Assembly (NCBI GenBank): GCA_024275215.1
Contig: JAJRZO010000162.1
Span: 1 to 6,154 of the forward strand
DNA from: Candidatus Zixiibacteriota bacterium
Lineage (GTDB): Bacteria > Zixibacteria > MSB-5A5 > JAABVY01 > JAHJOQ01
Reading direction: 5' to 3'
Length of the DNA: 6,154 bases
Shown: in pieces, positions 1 to 6,152 of the stretch
Position numbering within the stretch: the first letter of the stretch is position 1
Layout: the number at the start of each line of letters is the position of its first letter
Notes under the pieces: generated by a model
The model's database searches: none
What the model was told of the DNA's origin: nothing
What the model saw: only the letters and a program-made list of their open reading frames with translations
Position numbers and translations under genes: made by a program

Positions 1-261
1 GAGGTCGAGATCGGAATCGTCCGAAGAGGCAGCGATATGAAGCTCTCTGCGACACTCGACAAAACCGCGGATAGTTGGTCATTCAGTGGTAGTGGGATTC
101 CCCCACACATGTTCAACATGCCGAACTTTCCGGGATTCGATGAAGATTTCAGGATATTCCGACCTGATGATGATCAGCTCAACGATAAAATGGAAACTCT
201 GCGCCAGCAGTTGGATGACCTGCAGAAAGAAATGAAAGAACTCAAAGAGAAACTCAAATAG
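1..261 (+). CDS. C-terminal fragment of a PDZ-domain protein with a C-terminal coiled coil (5' end outside window)
   Basis: The reading frame is open from base 1, so this is the 3' end of a longer gene; the ATG at 37 is probably internal. The first ~20 residues (VEIGIVRRGSDMKLSATLDK) fit the last two strands of a PDZ domain, where a 'V.I.I.R.G....L.VTL' pattern is usual. A linker rich in Pro, Met, Phe and Asp follows (about fragment residues 30-57). The end is a charged helix with Leu or Met at fragment residues 60, 64, 67, 71, 74, 78, 81 and 85. That strict 4-3-4-3 spacing is a classic a/d heptad pattern, so dimer or trimer formation is likely. PDZ domains of this kind occur in envelope proteases and in non-catalytic scaffold proteins. 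No catalytic part is visible, so no enzyme can be named. A terminator lies 32 bases after the stop. The coding call is strong; the PDZ call is moderate. Confidence 0.8.
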   Translation, partial: EVEIGIVRRGSDMKLSATLDKTADSWSFSGSGIPPHMFNMPNFPGFDEDFRIFRPDDDQLNDKMETLRQQLDDLQKEMKELKEKLK

Positions 262-293
262 AAAGCATTTCCTCCTCTGATACATGTAGTAAG

Positions 294-327
294 ACCCCTC
301 GGTATCTATGCCGGGGGGTTGTTTTTT
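294..327 (+). terminator. Rho-independent terminator of the PDZ/coiled-coil gene
   Basis: A 9-bp stem pairs 294-302 (ACCCCTCGG) with 311-319 (CCGGGGGGT), with one G-U pair and an 8-base loop. It is followed by TGTTTTTT at 320-327. It lies 32 bases after the stop codon at 259-261. On the minus strand no U-run follows the stem, so it works in the plus direction only. Confidence 0.88.
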
Positions 328-352
328 ACGATTGTCTGACCTGGATTGCGAG

Positions 353-397
353 ACGGAGGAGGAAATATAATATACGTTATTTGTAATATCACTCCGT
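353..397. repeat. Imperfect inverted repeat, AT-rich core
   Basis: Six-base arms ACGGAG (353-358) and CTCCGT (392-397) enclose an AT-rich stretch. Inside it, ATATAC (371-376 region) can pair with GTAATAT (383-389 region) if one base bulges. TTTT at 397-400 follows, so a weak backup terminator for the plus strand is possible. The pairing is modest and may be chance. Confidence 0.3.
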
Positions 398-420
398 TTT
401 GATTCGTTGTTCAGGAATTT

Positions 421-466
421 GTCGAAACCACGCCTTGCGTATTGCGCAAGACTCAGGGGTTTCGAC
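421..466. repeat. Long two-tier inverted repeat in the convergent intergenic region (candidate dispersed repeat)
   Basis: Perfect 9-base arms GTCGAAACC (421-429) and GGTTTCGAC (458-466) enclose a second perfect 6-bp stem, CTTGCG (434-439) with CGCAAG (445-450), around a 5-base loop. Internal loops of 4 and 7 bases separate the tiers. There is no U-run on either side, so it is not an ordinary terminator. It lies between the two facing terminators. The outer arm sequence and position suggest a dispersed genomic repeat. Only one copy is present in this window, so that is inference. Confidence 0.6.
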
Positions 467-481
467 CTGCAAGATCGCAAC

Positions 482-512
482 AAAAAGCCCCGCCTGTTGT
501 CAAGCGGGGCTT
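482..512 (-). terminator. Rho-independent terminator of the C25 peptidase gene
   Basis: Read on the minus strand, a perfect 9-bp stem AAGCCCCGC (512-504) and GCGGGGCTT (493-485) has a 10-base loop (503-494). It runs into TTT (484-482), giving a five-T tract counted from the stem base. It starts 26 bases after the stop codon at 541-539. The plus strand lacks a T-run after the stem, so it acts on the minus-strand gene. Confidence 0.88.
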
Positions 513-538
513 AATCTATACATCAACTCGACAGATGT

Positions 539-3500
539 TTACGGGCACGCATCGCATGGAGCGGGACCGCTGGCAAAGATGTACTGAATCAGATAGACAA
601 CATCATCAATATCAACTTCACCTGTGCAATCGACATCAGCCTTAATCAACGGATCCGGAGCCGGACCACCACTGAATATGTACTGAATAAGATACACAGC
701 ATCATCAATATCGATTTCATTACTACCGTCGGCATCACCGCAAGTATATGGTTCTCCCGTTGTCAGTGTAAGTCTCGCAGGAATCGACCACGGATTCTTG
801 CCTCCATCGGGATCATTCGAGCCGATATAGATCGTCAGGGAATACTCGCCCTCTTCCATTCCCTCGGTAAATGCTGAGGCAGTCAGTATCTCGGAGCCAT
901 TCGGCGCAATCGTTCCCTCAGTGGGTGTGATTGTCAGCCACTGGGCAGGTGCCATATATTCTATTGCAAGGCTGTCATGCAGGTATGACGCATTGTAGAC
1001 AGTAGTCAACCCATCAGTCCCATCAACGTTTTCAATACCGACTGAGGCTCCGAGGATGTCAAACCCTGCGGCGATTGTATTGTACTGAATCCTGATCTTG
1101 CCATTAGCTGACAGAATCACTTCAGCGTTGATCACATCACCCGCGGCAGCGCCGAATTCGGGATAATCCACAAACTGAATCACGAGCCTGCTTCCGTCGG
1201 ATTCGTACAACACTTTCACAGTCGTGATGTCGGGATCTGTCGGGTCCAGATCGTCCCAGCACCATGCGATGATATTGTTCGGCGTTCCCGTAGCTGGCAT
1301 TATCATGTTCGTGCGGGCATTGTAGGAATCGACAGGACCGAATCCGATAAATCCGTTCGATGAGATGTAGAACTCCGTGTAAGTAACACCGTAATAGCTG
1401 AAACTGAATCCTATCGGCAATGGCCCGACAAAGTCGTCATCCGAACCCGCATCAAGCAAGTCAGATACGAGGGTACCTGTTGACTGGATGTCGGTCCACT
1501 CAAAAACCGGACCGCCCGGCTCATCGGAATCAATCCAGAGATAGCCAAAATTATCAGGGCCACCGACATTGAACCGCACATCATGTCCATGGATTGTTTC
1601 ATCAGAACCCTTGATATCTTCGTAGTTATCGAAATAACCTTCAGGAAAAACCGGATAAGCCGGTTCAACTTCACCGGTAGCAAGAGCATCACCAAAGGCA
1701 GTACCTCTTGCAAACACAGGCTCTGTCCAGACTGAATAGTTAAGAGTTCCCGGTCCGCCATTCGAGATTGTTATCGGTAACGATGTTGAATCCCCAACCT
1801 GAAGGACAAATGACATCGGTGGATTAGATACCGAAATCGACGGAGCGAAGTCGACCATCAGATTATCAAGATACCAATCGTCGTAACCTGCGCCGGAGCC
1901 GCTGCTCGTGATCCTGACCTGGAACGAGTTGTGCATTGCCTCTCCCGACAATGGGACTTCGACCGACTCGAAATTGCTCATATCGGGATCAGAACCGAGC
2001 TGTCGGCTGAATTCTATCCATGTTCCACTTGCCGTTTTATACTCAAACACAAGATCATCATTGTTCTCTGGAGGATCACCGGGGCCAGTCTGTTCGAAAT
2101 AGTATGAGAAGATTGCGCCATCCTGTCCGGAGAGGTCGATAAGCTGAGATATGAGAGTATCAGCACCACCATCAAGATGCAGAGCATACGGTGCGGATGG
2201 CGGATTTACCGCATCCGTCACAATGCCAGCGCCGACATTGATCATCCAGCGAGACATATCAATCTCACTGGCAGGGAACGGTTCTTCCCACGGTATACTT
2301 GCGGGAGCGCCCGCTGAAATCGTGGAAATGAATGCTCCGCCTGTGATTGACGGATCGCTTGTGGAGATTGCCTTGATGAAACATGTGTCAATTGTATTGA
2401 GTGGTGCATTCAGGGGGATCGCTATCTTGACGATAAACTTAGCTGAATCACCAGTCGCTATCGAACCTGTCGAAGTGACTTCTGTCGTTCCGGTCTCATC
2501 CCAGAATGATGCCGCCCATGTTCCCATCGAATCAAAGAGAGTGTAATCATCAGCATACAAACCTTCGTTGTATACAACAATACCGAACATCGCAGAATCA
2601 CCGGCAGGACCATACTGCTGCTGGAATCCCGGATTGATTCTCACTTTATATTCCGGAGGATGGCCAATGTAGATGTCATCGACAAACCAGTCATCATAAT
2701 TTCCAAGAGTACCGGTACTTGAAAACCTGATTCTGAATCCCGCATGATAAGCACCTGCAGGAAGCGTGATGACAGATTCCACGAATTCTGTCATATCAGG
2801 ACCATCGCCGGGTTGAGAACCCAGATTGTGCCATACTCCGAATTCATCGAGATAGTCTACAACCAAGTCATCTCCAGCCTCAGGAGTATCGCCGCCGCCC
2901 GTACGCTGATAATAATAACTGACAATCACGCTGGACTCGAGCTTGAGGTTAATCATCTCGGAAACAAGCTCATCGCTGCCATCGGGATTCCCATCGAAAT
3001 TCAGGCTGTATGGCGGTGATGGTTCATTGATTCCAACTGTGCTGATCTCAACACCATCACCCGACTCCCATTTCTGCATGTCAAGGCTGGTAGTCAGGAA
3101 TGTCTCGGTGAACGGTATTGACCATGGCTGACCGGCGGAGACGCTTCTTATATCAACAGTTGCACTCACTGAATTGTCCCCAACAGATGTAGCCACTACC
3201 TGAATGTCATCGACATCACCCTCCCAGCTCGACGGGATAATCACTCTGATCTTGAAACCAAATGTCTCATCACCGTTAAGTGTCGAGGAGGATGTGATCT
3301 CGTTGAGGCCGGCAGCATCCCAGATTGTCGTAGCCCAATCGACACCGAGCAGAGTAAAATCATAGCTGTCAGGCAAAACGCCGTCGTTGGTGACAGTAAG
3401 ATCATACCAAAGCGTATCATCAACCGGAGCCATCTTCTCGCTGTATGCCGGATCGAGCAGGACTCCGTAGTCGATCACCTTGAAACTGAAGGTCTCGGTT

Positions 3501-5734
3501 GTATCAGATTTTCCTGTCACATTCGCGGCATAGAAATAATAACTGACATCCGTGCCAGCAGCCTGTGCCGGAATCATGGCATAGTAATCACCTGCCGGTG
3601 TGGTTGGCTGCAAGACTTCCGTATACTCCACCGAATTGACTTCGTAGTAGAGCAGAAGCGAGTCTGCGATCAGGTCGTCTTCCGAATAGATCGTGCAACG
3701 CGCCTCGTATGGATTCAGCGTATCTTTCGTATCACCGAGCGGCGAGGAAACTATGATCGCGAGATCAGATGTCACCAGAACATCATCCACGACTGTCTGT
3801 TTGTTATACGCAGTGACAGTCAGAGTAATCGTCTCCCCAACCGGAAGAGTCTGGTTTATTGGAATGTCCACATGACCACTGCCGTCGGTGTATGCGGAAC
3901 CGTAGAGAGTTCCGTTATAATAAAGCGCGCAAAGGGCGCCATCCACACCAACAACATCAACCGAATACTGATTCATCATGAAAAGAACAGTGCCGTCATG
4001 GTTGACAGTCATCGGGGCGGGAGTGTCGGTACGTACCTGCACAGATGGATCACCGAAAATATGCCATGTGTTAAACATGTTGTATCCGTCAGAACCCGGA
4101 TTCAGATCCATCATCTTGCATGACCCGTTGTAGCACAGGCCGCCATAGGTCGATTTCTGTTCCTGAATAAGAAGATGTGTGACTTCGTCCTGCGCGTCCA
4201 TCGGTGGATTCCATGACTGGTTGATCGATGACATATATGCACCGATGGCGCCTGTCGGCGAAGAACCGTTTGTGGCACGTAACCAGGCCTCACCAAAACA
4301 AGTGTAACCATCAAACTGACCATTCACACAAGCAACGCTGACAATAAACGGCAGCATATTGTCGTTGGCCAGCGAGTTGATGTTAGAATTACTGAAACCG
4401 GATGTCGTCCATGCCGTGATGCTGCCATGACCGGTGTAGTTAATGAAACTGCGCCCATTGTTCAACGCGGTTGTCACCGATGACGCTGATGCGCCCGGAT
4501 CATATATCTCATCAACGTATGTGTAAGTATAAGTCAGCAACGAGTCGCGGATATAGCCCATGTGTACATAATCATACTCACCACCATTGTGTCCCGGTCC
4601 CTGGTCAGATGCGACACCAGTGCCCTTATGGAACCAGTCACCGGCTACCGGAGTCTTTTCATACGTTATGGTTCTTGCAACCTGAGTCTGCACCTGCGCT
4701 GAGTTCTCAGCCGAGAATCGTCCCACGAATATGTCGGGATAATCATCGCCGCCTGCAACTTTGGAATATGTCGGATCGGATGATCCGCCGGAAGCTGTCG
4801 GCGTTGCTATCTGACTGGCGTCACCGACGAGCAGGACAAATGCAAGCTGGGTTGTGTCATAGAAATCCTGAATGAACCCTGTGATATTTGTTGCGGTATT
4901 GCCGATTGTCGAGACATTGACCATCGTGGTCTTGATACCCTTCTGCATTTTCCAGTCAACATACGGCTGCATATCGGCTGCAAAAGCGTCATAGGTAATC
5001 ACGAGAATGTCGCCAATCTCGTCAACAGGTGCATAACGCTTATCTGCGTTACTGTAGTTGATATAGCGATTTCTGTAAATCTGATCGAAGTCGCTGACCA
5101 GTCTAAGGTTCGATGACTTGCGATCCAGAACATTGACCTCGCCCGGACCTACAGCAACCACTTCAACGGTCACAGATTTGTACACGCGAAGTGTGCGCGT
5201 CGAAGGATTGTAGGCGAATGGAGTCAGATCGATTACTGTTCCGCGATAGTCCCTCTGGATATGCGGCTCACGGATCGACGCCAGTCCCGACGGATACCAA
5301 TCGGCTGACCGGTAAACATCTCCGAACTCATAAGGCACATCATCAGGATTGACCGTACGGAGCAGATTGCCCTTCGATGGAATGATTGGGGTGTTCTCGA
5401 AATCGATATATTCCGAGGACAACACATTGATTTGCATTTTCGCATTGTCCGGAATTATAATCGCGCGAGAAACTCTGGGCAATTCCGGCTCGGCGGCATT
5501 CAGGAAATGGCTTTCACCGCCACAGCTAATCTCGAAATATGTCTCTCCGTTAACATCAATAGCATTTTTCTCAAATGAGCCTATCTCGAATCTGACGACC
5601 GTCCGTTGATCATTCGATTCAAGAACATTGACTCCGACATCCTTGACGGATGAGTTGAGTTCGACTTTTTCTGCGGTTGCGGTGGTTACCACGAGAAAAA
5701 GCAGGACTAAAACAAGTAACGCTCTCCCACGCAT
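539..5734 (-). CDS. Secreted gingipain-type cysteine peptidase (family C25), multidomain, with C-terminal type I dockerin
   Basis: Predicted secreted endopeptidase of 1731 residues. Residues 1-21 form a signal peptide (basic MRGR, hydrophobic run, A-T-A before E22). Residues ~22-237 look like a C25 propeptide, with 'DWYPSG', 'RDYRGTV' and 'YNPSTRTLRVY' at 145-185. The catalytic domain spans ~241-570: LLVGD at 301-305, GRF at 338-340, NYTGHGS around His436, SVACVNG around Cys469, and HIFGDPSVQVRT near its end. His and Cys are 33 residues apart, as in gingipain RgpB. An Ig-like C25 C-terminal domain follows (~573-655), then a beta domain (~660-750). A duplicated module (756-1026, 1029-1294), an Ig/ASH-like domain apparently split by a beta-sandwich (1299-1658) and a dockerin (1665-1731) complete it. 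AAGGAG at 5749-5744, 9 bases before the ATG, supports this start. Specificity for Arg or Lys cannot be read. No type IX sorting domain is seen at the C-terminus. Confidence 0.95.
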   Translation of the reverse strand: MRGRALLVLVLLFLVVTTATAEKVELNSSVKDVGVNVLESNDQRTVVRFEIGSFEKNAIDVNGETYFEISCGGESHFLNAAEPELPRVSRAIIIPDNAKMQINVLSSEYIDFENTPIIPSKGNLLRTVNPDDVPYEFGDVYRSADWYPSGLASIREPHIQRDYRGTVIDLTPFAYNPSTRTLRVYKSVTVEVVAVGPGEVNVLDRKSSNLRLVSDFDQIYRNRYINYSNADKRYAPVDEIGDILVITYDAFAADMQPYVDWKMQKGIKTTMVNVSTIGNTATNITGFIQDFYDTTQLAFVLLVGDASQIATPTASGGSSDPTYSKVAGGDDYPDIFVGRFSAENSAQVQTQVARTITYEKTPVAGDWFHKGTGVASDQGPGHNGGEYDYVHMGYIRDSLLTYTYTYVDEIYDPGASASSVTTALNNGRSFINYTGHGSITAWTTSGFSNSNINSLANDNMLPFIVSVACVNGQFDGYTCFGEAWLRATNGSSPTGAIGAYMSSINQSWNPPMDAQDEVTHLLIQEQKSTYGGLCYNGSCKMMDLNPGSDGYNMFNTWHIFGDPSVQVRTDTPAPMTVNHDGTVLFMMNQYSVDVVGVDGALCALYYNGTLYGSAYTDGSGHVDIPINQTLPVGETITLTVTAYNKQTVVDDVLVTSDLAIIVSSPLGDTKDTLNPYEARCTIYSEDDLIADSLLLYYEVNSVEYTEVLQPTTPAGDYYAMIPAQAAGTDVSYYFYAANVTGKSDTTETFSFKVIDYGVLLDPAYSEKMAPVDDTLWYDLTVTNDGVLPDSYDFTLLGVDWATTIWDAAGLNEITSSSTLNGDETFGFKIRVIIPSSWEGDVDDIQVVATSVGDNSVSATVDIRSVSAGQPWSIPFTETFLTTSLDMQKWESGDGVEISTVGINEPSPPYSLNFDGNPDGSDELVSEMINLKLESSVIVSYYYQRTGGGDTPEAGDDLVVDYLDEFGVWHNLGSQPGDGPDMTEFVESVITLPAGAYHAGFRIRFSSTGTLGNYDDWFVDDIYIGHPPEYKVRINPGFQQQYGPAGDSAMFGIVVYNEGLYADDYTLFDSMGTWAASFWDETGTTEVTSTGSIATGDSAKFIVKIAIPLNAPLNTIDTCFIKAISTSDPSITGGAFISTISAGAPASIPWEEPFPASEIDMSRWMINVGAGIVTDAVNPPSAPYALHLDGGADTLISQLIDLSGQDGAIFSYYFEQTGPGDPPENNDDLVFEYKTASGTWIEFSRQLGSDPDMSNFESVEVPLSGEAMHNSFQVRITSSGSGAGYDDWYLDNLMVDFAPSISVSNPPMSFVLQVGDSTSLPITISNGGPGTLNYSVWTEPVFARGTAFGDALATGEVEPAYPVFPEGYFDNYEDIKGSDETIHGHDVRFNVGGPDNFGYLWIDSDEPGGPVFEWTDIQSTGTLVSDLLDAGSDDDFVGPLPIGFSFSYYGVTYTEFYISSNGFIGFGPVDSYNARTNMIMPATGTPNNIIAWCWDDLDPTDPDITTVKVLYESDGSRLVIQFVDYPEFGAAAGDVINAEVILSANGKIRIQYNTIAAGFDILGASVGIENVDGTDGLTTVYNASYLHDSLAIEYMAPAQWLTITPTEGTIAPNGSEILTASAFTEGMEEGEYSLTIYIGSNDPDGGKNPWSIPARLTLTTGEPYTCGDADGSNEIDIDDAVYLIQYIFSGGPAPDPLIKADVDCTGEVDIDDVVYLIQYIFASGPAPCDACP
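542..742 (-). other. Type I dockerin domain (residues 1665-1731), two calcium-binding repeats
   Basis: Two repeats lie 33 residues apart. Repeat 1 has calcium-loop ligand positions D1667, D1669, S1671, E1673, D1675 and D1678. Repeat 2 has D1700, D1702, T1704, E1706, D1708 and D1711. Each is followed by the helix V-Y-L-I-Q-Y-I-F. The coding DNA repeats too: from 579 and from 678 (offset 99 bases) about 44 bases match closely, suggesting a fairly recent duplication or ongoing homogenisation. Cysteines at 1665, 1703, 1727 and 1730 could form disulfides. Dockerins classically bind cohesins, but no cohesin gene is in the window. Confidence 0.9.
1853..2650 (-). repeat. Second copy of a duplicated ~270-residue module (residues 1029-1294)
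   Basis: This is a ~113-residue Ig-like part starting 'YKVRINP', then a ~150-residue jelly-roll-like part with 'SIPWEEPF', 'IDMSRW', 'FSYYFEQTGPGD' and 'GYDDWYLDN'. It lines up with residues 756-1026 at an offset of 271-274 residues over its whole length. Shared anchors include SAG at 1140-1142 (866-868 in copy 1) and YDDW at 1284-1287 (1013-1016 in copy 1). The second half resembles MAM/laminin-G-like sandwiches that carry ligand binding in other secreted proteins. Its function here is unknown. Confidence 0.8.
2657..3469 (-). repeat. First copy of the duplicated ~270-residue module (residues 756-1026)
   Basis: It starts 'YGVLLDP', runs through an Ig-like part ending SVSAG at 864-868, then a jelly-roll-like part with 'SIPFTETF', 'LDMQKW', 'VSYYYQRTGGGD' and 'NYDDWFVDD'. 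It has the same order and spacing as the copy directly C-terminal to it. Protein similarity is clear by eye but DNA identity is not striking, so the duplication is old. Confidence 0.8.
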
Positions 5735-5743
5735 GTTGTTCTT

Positions 5744-5749
5744 CTCCTT
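5744..5749 (-). promoter_or_regulatory. Shine-Dalgarno of the C25 peptidase gene
   Basis: Minus-strand AAGGAG lies 9 bases before the ATG at 5734-5732. It fixes this start, which also gives a complete signal peptide. Confidence 0.85.
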
Positions 5750-5758
5750 GCAGTTTAT

Positions 5759-5786
5759 ATTGTATCGGCTTTAATCCAAAAAACAA
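5759..5786 (-). promoter_or_regulatory. Candidate promoter close to the C25 peptidase gene
   Basis: Minus-strand TACAAT (5764-5759) matches the sigma-70 -10 box at 5 of 6 bases. TTGTTT (5786-5781) lies 16 bases upstream as a weak -35 (3 of 6). It would give a leader of about 20 bases that still contains the Shine-Dalgarno. The consensus of this lineage is unknown, so confidence is low. Confidence 0.35.
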
Positions 5787-5834
5787 TATGAGACCAAATT
5801 GGTAGATATTATCATCCGCTTACACCAATATAAT

Positions 5835-5862
5835 AATATAAGTAGAAGTAATGTTTTGGCAA
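5835..5862 (-). promoter_or_regulatory. Alternative upstream promoter candidate for the C25 peptidase gene
   Basis: Minus-strand TTGCCA (5862-5857) and TATATT (5840-5835) are separated by 16 bases in an AT-rich stretch. This would give a leader of about 95 bases. It competes with the nearer candidate at 5759-5786. Sequence alone does not decide between them, and both may be used. Confidence 0.3.
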
Positions 5863-5901
5863 GACAAAAACCGTGCATAGCACAGTGAAGGTAATGTCCA
5901 G

Positions 5902-5937
5902 ACAAACATGTTAATTGGTGTACCCACATTTGTTTGT
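5902..5937. repeat. Inverted repeat ACAAACA / TGTTTGT
   Basis: Perfect 7-base arms (5902-5908 and 5931-5937) enclose 22 bases that contain GGTGTACC, itself a small palindrome. It could be a binding site or part of the repeat-rich block to its right. No T-run follows it in either direction. Confidence 0.35.
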
Positions 5938-5960
5938 TCAAGAAGGGTTGCTATTCCTTT

Positions 5961-6015
5961 GGGTGGGTTTCTCATTCTCGCGCCCTGCGAGAGCCGGTAG
6001 CCCACCCTTTTGGGC
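5961..6015. repeat. Nested hairpin region with two alternative pairings
   Basis: GGGTGGG (5961-5967) pairs with CCCACCC (6001-6007), and inside it TCTCGC (5976-5981) pairs with GCGAGA (5987-5992) around a 5-base loop. The right arm can instead pair forward, GCCCA (6000-6004) with TGGGC (6011-6015). The two pairings exclude each other. No gene follows within the window on the plus strand, so a repeat is more likely than an attenuator. Confidence 0.45.
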
Positions 6016-6078
6016 AGGAGTTGTCTGCTGTTTTCGCGGGTAAACCTGCAACCGACGCTGAAACGCAGTACCATCTAT

Positions 6079-6102
6079 GTCGTCCCCGTGGAGACGGGGA
6101 CC
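6079..6102 (+). repeat. Short palindromic element B of an inverted pair (REP/dRS3-like)
   Basis: GTC is followed by the perfect 8-bp stem GTCCCCGT (6082-6089) and ACGGGGAC (6094-6101), a GGAG loop, then C. It has the same template as the element at 6129-6152 in the opposite orientation. Confidence 0.7.
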
Positions 6103-6128
6103 CATTGAAATACGATACTGCCAGAATA

Positions 6129-6152
6129 GATTCCCACCTTCGTGGGAATGAC
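6129..6152 (-). repeat. Short palindromic element A of an inverted pair (REP/dRS3-like)
   Basis: Read on the minus strand: GTC, the perfect 8-bp stem ATTCCCAC (6149-6142) and GTGGGAAT (6137-6130), a GAAG loop, then C. The core fits the ATTCCC-N8-GGGAAT form known from Neisseria dRS3 repeats. Similar GTCATTCCC palindromes are common in intergenic DNA of many bacteria. Translation of this strand gives 'MSFPRRWESI', a peptide I associate with spurious ORFs over such repeats. Confidence 0.75.

Noticed and set aside
79..483. 134-residue open frame on the minus strand
   Set aside because: It runs antisense through the real plus-strand coding end, its terminator and the 421-466 hairpin. It has no ribosome binding site, and its sequence reflects the repeat and the reversed coiled-coil codons.
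1411..1761. 116-residue open frame on the minus strand inside the peptidase gene
   Set aside because: It is in a different frame from the 1731-residue protein, which is continuous and domain-rich through this region. There is no sign of a frameshift.
2151..2546. 131-residue open frame on the plus strand
   Set aside because: It is fully antisense to the duplicated module of the peptidase. The minus-strand frame has clear domain content and this one has none.
4471..4875. 134-residue open frame on the plus strand
   Set aside because: It is antisense to the C25 catalytic domain, rich in His, Pro and Ser as expected for a shadow frame, and has no start signal.
5820..6074. 84-residue open frame on the minus strand
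   Set aside because: It lies across inverted repeats, has no Shine-Dalgarno and no protein-like domain pattern.
5902..6152. Possible CRISPR array
   Set aside because: The inverted repeats differ in sequence and spacing, and no direct repeats with regular spacers are present.
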